Source of the DNA: Candidatus Marinamargulisbacteria bacterium SCGC AG-343-D04
Lineage (GTDB): Bacteria; Margulisbacteria; Marinamargulisbacteria; GCA-2716485; GCA-002719695
Length of the DNA: 19,406 bases
Assembly: GCA_003265885.1 (NCBI GenBank)
Contig: QFBQ01000026.1
Location: 1 to 19,406 of the forward strand
Direction: 5' to 3'
The notes beneath the pieces were generated by a model that was given only the letters and a program-made list of their open reading frames with translations, made no database searches and had not been told where the DNA came from. Made by a program: the position numbers and the translations under genes. Positions 1-4,736 of this stretch are shown in pieces (positions within the stretch are counted from its first letter, which is position 1; each line of letters opens with the position of its first letter).

Positions 1-2
1 CT

Positions 3-557
3 CCACCTCCACAATCACCACTTGTGACACGATTGGCTCAAAGGGTCCCCCCCCAACAAAATGAACTTCTTCCAGGTCAAACTCGAAGGAGCTCTTGCCC
101 CATAGACGTAAATTCCCCTCTATATTCACAAATAATTACGTACGTAACAAGATGCTCTAGTCCCCAATATGCAATAGCATCTGATCTGATAAGGTCTTCT
201 GGTTCTCAAATAGTGATCGAAGCCTGGTCAAGATCCCTTTCTACAGATACACAAATAGAGGGCCACTATGACTTAGACCCTGAGGCACACAACACAACAT
301 CTCATCAATATATGAATGTTCTAACTACAGATACACAAATAGAGGGCCACTATGACTTAGACCCTAACGCACAAAGCCCAACATCTCATCAATATATGAA
401 TATTGAAGTTGAAGCAAACTCTGAATTATACCAAAATTTAAGAGATACGATACCTGCTAGTTTTGATGGATGTAATCTCCGTATTAAAATCAATAAACCT
501 CCAATGCCTGCCCCTAGACCCCTCCATAATACGCCCATCCAAGTAACACAGATATAA
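3..557 (+). CDS. Partial Tyr/Ser/Pro-rich repeat protein, putative host-directed effector (5' end outside window)
   Basis: I do not recognise a family. The reading frame is open to the left edge (codons from base 3 read PPPQSPLVT before the GTG at 24), so the gene probably begins upstream. Residue numbers here count from the GTG at 24. The protein is low-complexity and polar, with no hydrophobic segment. It carries R21-R22-S-S24-C-P26, a basic Ser-Pro motif of PKA/14-3-3 type. A 28-residue unit is repeated twice, each copy with a GHYDLDP motif (Y82, Y110) and an HQYMN[VI] motif (Y96, Y124). A further YQNL lies at Y136. The YxN form matches the known pYxN ligand of the Grb2 SH2 domain. Near the C terminus PMPAPR (160-165) fits the PxPxPR ligand of CIN85/CD2AP SH3 domains. 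A C8 run at 47-54 lies inside the frame. The next gene begins 86 bases downstream on the same strand and has the same style. An effector role is inferred. Confidence 0.72.
   Translation, partial: PPPQSPLVTRLAQRVPPQQNELLPGQTRRSSCPIDVNSPLYSQIITYVTRCSSPQYAIASDLIRSSGSQIVIEAWSRSLSTDTQIEGHYDLDPEAHNTTSHQYMNVLTTDTQIEGHYDLDPNAQSPTSHQYMNIEVEANSELYQNLRDTIPASFDGCNLRIKINKPPMPAPRPLHNTPIQVTQI
241..408 (+). repeat. In-frame tandem repeat, two 84-bp units
   Basis: Two adjacent 84-base units (241-324 and 325-408) encode 28 residues each. The first 40 or so bases of each unit are nearly identical, starting ctacagatacacaaatagag. Differences cluster in the middle (EAHNTT against NAQSPT) and at the end. Each unit duplicates the pair GHYDLDP plus HQYMN, so both tyrosine motifs are preserved in each copy. 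Confidence 0.9.
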
Positions 558-643
558 AAAACACATATTGCCATCCCCTCTCTATTAATATACTATTATT
601 TATTAAAAAAAAAATATAAAATAAATGCAAAAGAGATAAAATC

Positions 644-2110
644 ATGCAATGTTGCAAAGGCAAAACTTCACCCCCTCCATCCCCGGTTACACAAAGACGA
701 GCCTCAGCTCCAACAAGGCCTATACAAGCATGGGCAGATACACCCCTACAAAGAACTACGCCACCAACACGAACACCACGTTCTGTACATAATCGAGAAA
801 ATAGGCCTGCCACGCTTCAATTGACCGATTATATTCCTGGAATGGTGTCTCACACCCCAGATGTAGGATCTCCAGACTCTCCAACTCTAAGGCTTTTCTC
901 TTTTGAGGAAAGCACTAGCCAAAATGTTATACGTCCTCGTCCCAAAACAGACACATCCAGTTCTCATCTATATGCAACTTCCCCCCCACGTTTTATGTTA
1001 CCAACAACTACTTCCGGCAGAACTCCGTCAGCTCGCCATTCCAATTTACGTTTTGATTCAACCCATAATATGAGACAGCCCCTAATTCAAACTACGCCAG
1101 AACCAGTTTTAGCCCAAGCATCTTTCCCCCCTAACCATACAACTTCTTCCGGCAGAGCTCCGTCAGCTCGCCATTCCAATGTATGTTTTGATACAACATA
1201 TAATATTGGACAGCCCCCAACTCGAACTTCGCCAGATCTAGTTTTAGCCCAAGCATCTTTCACCCCTAACCATACAACTTCTTCCGGCAGAACTCCGTCA
1301 ACTCGAACTACGCCAAAACTAGTTTTAGGCCCAGCATCTTTCAACTCTGACAATGAGAGTCTTTATCAAAACACTAACAATACCCCCTCCGCTCACCCTT
1401 ACGACGTAGGTAACGGAGACACTATACATGGAACAGCTAGGCAACCGTATGCATCTTATGATCTGCCCGAACAGAGTGAGCCTTCTATCACAGACACCTC
1501 CCTTTTACCTCCCCCGGCACCCACACTTACTAGTGCGTTAGACCCCACGTATGAGCTCCATTCTACCACTCAACCCGAATATGAAAACACCTCCGGAAGA
1601 CGCACCCTAGACTTCTACACTTTACCTCCTCCTGCATTCAACCTTAACGAATCTTATGATGAAGATAATTTCCTCCTTGTCCCAACAAGACCTTCCCGCC
1701 CAACCCAGACATTTCCTTCCGTCCACGGAGCACCAACTAACGGTGAAGATCCCATGTATGAGCAGCCTGTATCCCCTCACGCGACCGCGGAAACACATCC
1801 ATCATCGCCTACCTATGAGGTATTAGACGATAGAATAGTTTTTGAGGGAAGATTAAAAACCTTAGGTGAAGAAACAGGTCCAGAAAAAAAGGAGAGACAG
1901 TATGAGTCGCTTCGAAAGTCTCCTATGGCCCCTGTCGCTGCCAATAGACAAAAATTCATGGATAGAAGAAGGAGCGAGCAATCAGTTGACTTTGATCCAA
2001 GTGCTTCCCAAGACCTGCTTGATGTATTAAGAAGAGATAACGGTGACAATGATGGACCTCCTCTTGATTTATTTGGAGTTTCAGGTCACTTCCAACATTC
2101 CATGGTTTAA
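644..2110 (+). CDS. Pro/Ser/Thr/Tyr-rich repeat protein with EPIYA-like tyrosine motifs, putative effector
   Basis: A 488-residue protein of no family I recognise. It has no signal peptide or membrane segment and looks largely disordered. The N terminus holds R18-R-A-S21-A-P23, the basic Ser-Pro motif shared with its neighbours. Residues 123-234 or so are two full and one shortened copy of a 45-residue repeat. Residues 240-420 carry tyrosine sites in acidic/proline contexts: Y241 (YQNT), Y253 (PYDV), Y269/Y272 (PYASYDLP), Y303 (DPTYEL), Y313 (QPEYENT), Y325, Y338, Y372 (DPMYEQP), Y391 (SPTYEVL) and Y420 (RQYESL). The P-x-Y-E sites resemble the EPIYA-type sites of bacterial effectors phosphorylated by host kinases; YQN and YEN match pYxN Grb2 ligands. 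The C-terminal 70 residues are charged, with RRRS, and may be a folded or secretion-signal region. The start ATG follows a weak AGAG element. It converges with comEA six bases downstream. Secretion is not shown by sequence. Confidence 0.78.
   Translation: MQCCKGKTSPPPSPVTQRRASAPTRPIQAWADTPLQRTTPPTRTPRSVHNRENRPATLQLTDYIPGMVSHTPDVGSPDSPTLRLFSFEESTSQNVIRPRPKTDTSSSHLYATSPPRFMLPTTTSGRTPSARHSNLRFDSTHNMRQPLIQTTPEPVLAQASFPPNHTTSSGRAPSARHSNVCFDTTYNIGQPPTRTSPDLVLAQASFTPNHTTSSGRTPSTRTTPKLVLGPASFNSDNESLYQNTNNTPSAHPYDVGNGDTIHGTARQPYASYDLPEQSEPSITDTSLLPPPAPTLTSALDPTYELHSTTQPEYENTSGRRTLDFYTLPPPAFNLNESYDEDNFLLVPTRPSRPTQTFPSVHGAPTNGEDPMYEQPVSPHATAETHPSSPTYEVLDDRIVFEGRLKTLGEETGPEKKERQYESLRKSPMAPVAANRQKFMDRRRSEQSVDFDPSASQDLLDVLRRDNGDNDGPPLDLFGVSGHFQHSMV
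1009..1345 (+). repeat. In-frame 135-bp tandem repeats, third copy with a 54-bp deletion
   Basis: Units start near 1009, 1144 and 1279 with an exact 135-base period (cttccggcag at 1011, 1146 and 1281). Each full unit encodes about 45 residues containing SGR[TA]PSARHSN and LVLAQASF. In the third copy the distance from cttccggcag to gcatcttt is 53 rather than 107 bases, so 54 bases (18 codons) are missing and the frame is kept. The loss removes the ARHSN and aromatic part of the unit. Confidence 0.88.
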
Positions 2111-2116
2111 CGTTCA

Positions 2117-2701
2117 CTACCAACACTGCAAAAATGCTTCTAATCGTTTTAAGGTTTTAACACCTATCCCCTTCACCTTTATTAGCTGACCTACAGAGGC
2201 AAAAGGTCCATGTTCTGCTCTAAATTGAATAATTGCTCTAGCCGTTACTGGCCCAATTTTAGGCAACGCTTCTAGCTGGGTTTGTGAAGCTGTATTAATA
2301 TTAATTCCATCACGATGAGCCGTATTTTCTTCCCTTTCTTTTTCAGAAAAGGGAACATATAGACGCTGTTCATCTTTCACTATTTTAGCCAAATTCAAGG
2401 TATCGTAATGTGCTCCAGGGAGGACTCCCCCTGCAATCTGAATCACATCCACAACTCTAGCCCCCTTACTAAGCTGATACACCCCAGGCTGATAGACAGC
2501 CCCTGCAATATGCACAGCGATAGATTTTGTCTTTATTTTTTTACCATGTGTTTGCACTACTTGCTTCTTTTCAACACTCTGATGACGATGAATTAATTCA
2601 GGGGCATCTTTTGCCAGTACGCTATAAAGAAGCCCCACCCCCACAACAAGCCCCCCAACCATACATTTCTTAACACTACTATTCATAGCACTATTTTTCA
2701 T
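2117..2701 (-). CDS. comEA: ComEA-type DNA-binding protein (SLBB plus helix-hairpin-helix)
   Basis: A 194-residue protein that in other bacteria binds incoming double-stranded DNA outside the inner membrane during natural transformation. A basic N terminus and one hydrophobic segment (about residues 14-30) would anchor or export it. An SLBB domain follows (about 60-118, HIAGAVYQPGVYQL), then a C-terminal helix-hairpin-helix pair (134-192, ININTASQTQLEALP and IGPVTARAI, then KGIGVKTLKRLE). This SLBB-HhH order is that of full-length ComEA rather than the short HhH-only form. Start ATG at 2701; an in-frame ATG at 2686 is possible, and neither has a clear Shine-Dalgarno. It stands alone, reversed inside the effector-like cluster, with two parS sites in its upstream region. 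No other competence gene is in the window. Confidence 0.88.
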   Translation of the reverse strand: MKNSAMNSSVKKCMVGGLVVGVGLLYSVLAKDAPELIHRHQSVEKKQVVQTHGKKIKTKSIAVHIAGAVYQPGVYQLSKGARVVDVIQIAGGVLPGAHYDTLNLAKIVKDEQRLYVPFSEKEREENTAHRDGININTASQTQLEALPKIGPVTARAIIQFRAEHGPFASVGQLIKVKGIGVKTLKRLEAFLQCW

Positions 2702-2778
2702 GATGAGCGTCTTTTTTTCAATAGAAATACTCTGAAAAGGGCTCTATCTAACTATTTTTAGGTCTATTTTGAGGAAAA

Positions 2779-2794
2779 TGTTTCACGTGAAACA
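2779..2794. other. parS: parS centromere site (ParB binding), copy 1
   Basis: The 16-base perfect palindrome TGTTTCACGTGAAACA is the canonical chromosomal parS site bound by ParB/Spo0J. It lies between the divergent comEA (2701) and the gene starting at 3000. Its centre is 21 bp from that of the next copy, two helical turns, so both face the same side of the DNA. Confidence 0.9.
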
Positions 2795-2799
2795 TTTTT

Positions 2800-2815
2800 T
2801 GTTTCACGTGAAACA
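2800..2815. other. parS: parS centromere site (ParB binding), copy 2
   Basis: A second perfect TGTTTCACGTGAAACA, separated from copy 1 by five bases (TTTTT). A tight pair of identical sites in intergenic DNA is much more than expected by chance and supports a working ParB nucleation site. Confidence 0.9.
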
Positions 2816-2999
2816 TATAAAAAAACAAATAAAATCATTCAACTATATACCACCTCACTCCCAGCACCACTCATCCCCTCTTTTCAGACTCCACTCTTTA
2901 TTTTTTTCATAAAATGCAATAAAGTATAAAAAAATATAAAAAATATAAAAAATGACATACACAGACTGCTTATCCAACACTTTTATATCAATATATAAA

Positions 3000-3476
3000 A
3001 TGGCTTGCCCATCTAAAAACACACATAAAACTCCTCCTGAAAGAATCTATTGTGAGTTTAAAGGCACTCCCCGCACCAGCTCGCCTAATACGACTCATGA
3101 ATATATCCATACACAGCCCCTCCATCAGCCAGACTCTAGAACCGCTACCAGAAATACCACTCACGAATATGAATACGCTCAACAAGGGGAAGCTCAGCTT
3201 TCCTCCTTAAATGTTCATCGCAACAGCTCTTCTTCCTCTAACATATCCATCTACGTTCCAGAAAACGAAATCATCCATAGAAGATCATCACAAGGAGTAT
3301 TAAATTGGAGTGATTCCATTAATTGCCCCAATGGAGACGGTCACTTCCATCCAAACCGACGGGCAAGTGACCCTCTACACGAATCTTTTACAAGCTTTGA
3401 CTTTGAGAAATCTACACATTCCGATCAATTCAAGCTATCTATGACCGAATCAGAATTTAATAACCTACCTCAATAA
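3000..3476 (+). CDS. Small Tyr/Ser-rich protein, third member of the effector-like cluster
   Basis: A 158-residue polar protein of no known family, without signal peptide or membrane segment. I place the start at the ATG at 3000 (MACPSK); an upstream in-frame ATG at 2952 would add 16 residues that look unlike the rest. Tyrosine sites are Y17 (RIYCEF), a repeated NTTHEY motif at Y35 and Y57/Y59 (THEYIH, THEYEY), and Y85 (SIYVPEN). Serine sites are HRRSSQG and R120-R-A-S123-D-P125, the latter matching the R-R-[AS]-S-x-P motif in both upstream proteins. The C terminus is acidic and aromatic (SFDFEK, ESEFNNLPQ). The leader is almost pure A/T with no Shine-Dalgarno. parS sites flank the gene on both sides. 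A role in the host is inferred from motif content only. Confidence 0.65.
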   Translation: MACPSKNTHKTPPERIYCEFKGTPRTSSPNTTHEYIHTQPLHQPDSRTATRNTTHEYEYAQQGEAQLSSLNVHRNSSSSSNISIYVPENEIIHRRSSQGVLNWSDSINCPNGDGHFHPNRRASDPLHESFTSFDFEKSTHSDQFKLSMTESEFNNLPQ

Positions 3477-3780
3477 TATACATAATTTCATTTTAATCCT
3501 CATATTTTCTTTCTTTATAAACATATCTTGAAACACCTATATATCACACACTAACTATTTCACGTGAAACATTTATAAAATCAAAAAAATTACTTTCAGT
3601 ACGTAACTAAGATTCCAAAAATAACCATACTACTAGTTTTTTTCTACGACACATATTAAAATCGATCTCACTATTACAGATACGGACTCAGAATAATAGA
3701 AACCCTTAAACCCCAATAAAAACACAGAATGTTTAAAATCATACACTTTATGTGTATTTAGATCATGTAATGAATTAATA
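3477..3780. other. AT-rich intergenic region with one parS-like site
   Basis: About 300 bases with no ORF I can support on either strand. It holds the parS variant at 3556-3571 and otherwise AT-rich DNA. The likely promoter of the gene at 3781 should be here, but I see no convincing -35/-10 pair. Confidence 0.6.
3556..3571. other. parS: parS-like site, copy 3 (one mismatch)
   Basis: TATTTCACGTGAAACA differs from the perfect sites at 2779 and 2800 only at the second base (G to A). It lies in the gap on the far side of the 158-residue gene, about 760 bp from the pair. ParB tolerates substitutions at outer positions, so it may be a weaker site. Confidence 0.7.
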
Positions 3781-4338
3781 ATGGGGGGGGGAATAATGCC
3801 AGGATCAATACCACCGAGTGGTAACAGAGCTCCTAGTAAAGGCAGGACTAAAGTATCAACTAATAATCAAAAACTACTGTCTCAACTTGACAGATGCACA
3901 CATGATGATCTTACTAAAATAAATATTTTAAACTGTTTAAGGGCGGGAATTTCAAAACAAGAAGTAGAAATTCGTCTTCACAAAACATATTCTGGTTCAA
4001 CACCTTTCCATCGTGTACAAATATCTAAACAAAACCAAGAGTGGAAAATAGAAAATCGAATTGTATGTTCTAGTGCATTCCGTGAAATATTAAAAAAAAT
4101 GAGCTCTGCGAAGCAATGTCAATATTTAAAAAGCCAAAATCCAGAGTATATAGATAAAATCTTTAATCAATCAACTCCAGAAGAACAAAAAACTTTTAAT
4201 ACCTTACTTCAATCTCTCGGATTAATATTCTTTGATAACCCAATGGGAGGAAAGAAAATTGTTGACAACAATTTTCATGCAAGAAAGTATGCTAGTCCCA
4301 GCCCTACCCCTAGTGATGAAGGAATAGATCCAAGGTAA
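3781..4338 (+). CDS. Hypothetical protein starting on a G9 tract
   Basis: A protein of 185 codons that I do not recognise. The first 30 residues are Gly/Pro/Ser/Lys-rich and disordered-looking (GSIPPSGNRAPSKGRTK). Residues 30-150 look folded and largely helical (LLSQLDRCTHDDLTKINILNCLRAG, then FREILKKMSSAKQCQYLKS), and the tail is Pro/Ser-rich (YASPSPTPSDEG). Two starts are possible: the ATG at 3781, whose last base opens a run of nine Gs, and the ATG at 3796 just after it, for which the G run could act as a Shine-Dalgarno. No ribosome site precedes 3781. The gene lies on the + strand next to the effector-like cluster but has no tyrosine-repeat pattern. It could be another accessory or host-directed protein. 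Confidence 0.6.
   Translation: MGGGIMPGSIPPSGNRAPSKGRTKVSTNNQKLLSQLDRCTHDDLTKINILNCLRAGISKQEVEIRLHKTYSGSTPFHRVQISKQNQEWKIENRIVCSSAFREILKKMSSAKQCQYLKSQNPEYIDKIFNQSTPEEQKTFNTLLQSLGLIFFDNPMGGKKIVDNNFHARKYASPSPTPSDEGIDPR
3783..3791. repeat. G9 homopolymer at the translation start, possible contingency tract
   Basis: Nine consecutive Gs, unusual in this AT-rich DNA, run from the last base of the ATG at 3781 and end four bases before the in-frame ATG at 3796. Such tracts change length by slippage. Here a change would knock the upstream start out of frame and alter the spacing to the second start. Confidence 0.75.
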
Positions 4339-4508
4339 CCACTGTGAAAAGATACACATGTTAGTTTAATTCACGTTTAAGTGAATGATGAGCAAGAAGA
4401 TCCCCCCCGCTGATCAATACGCCACTTAACCATGGGAATCCTGTGAAAACAATCTAAAAAATTCTTTATTTACAAGATCCAACTAAAGAGAAGAACCTCT
4501 GAACGTCA

Positions 4509-4637
4509 TTAATTCAGCGAAAATACAACGCGAATATCTTTATCCGAAAAATTTAATGAAAATGTTGTTTTAGCAATAAACTTCTCTCCATTGTGATCTT
4601 TTTGGTTAAAGATGATTTTATTCTCTTCTGTTCTCAT
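4509..4637 (-). CDS. Small hypothetical protein, 42 residues
   Basis: A short ORF 99 bases beyond the stop of the 861-codon gene and in the same direction. The start ATG at 4637 is preceded by AAGGGG about nine bases upstream, a good ribosome site. The product (MRTEENKIIFNQKDHNGEKF..., ending RVVFSLN) has alternating polar and hydrophobic residues suggesting beta strands. It is in the same frame as the upstream gene, separated by one TAA, and that frame stays open between the two. It could therefore also be a detached C-terminal remnant or a readthrough extension. Function unknown. Confidence 0.38.
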   Translation of the reverse strand: MRTEENKIIFNQKDHNGEKFIAKTTFSLNFSDKDIRVVFSLN

Positions 4638-4736
4638 TACGATGTCCCCTTTTTGTTTTTCTATAACTGAATTATCGACACAAACAAAACTTTTTAAACA
4701 TGTTAAAAACAGATGTTTATATTGCTTTACACATAG

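Noticed and set aside
514..813. Antisense hydrophobic ORF across the first two cluster genes
   Set aside because: It is a shadow of C-rich coding sequence; no ribosome site and no sensible domain.
241..1345. CRISPR-like array
   Set aside because: Repeats are contiguous 84- and 135-base coding units without unique spacers and keep the reading frame.
1087..1353. Antisense ORF with apparent internal repeats
   Set aside because: Its repeats are only the reverse complement of the 135-base coding repeats of the second cluster gene.
133..3611. Shared GTACGTAAC words near 138 and 3598
   Set aside because: Short palindromic matches, one inside coding sequence, with no further flanking similarity; probably chance.
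4369..4386. Hairpin ATTCAC-GTTTAA-GTGAAT after the G9 gene
   Set aside because: The six-base AT-rich stem lacks a following T run, so it is not a convincing terminator; it also bears only a half match to parS.
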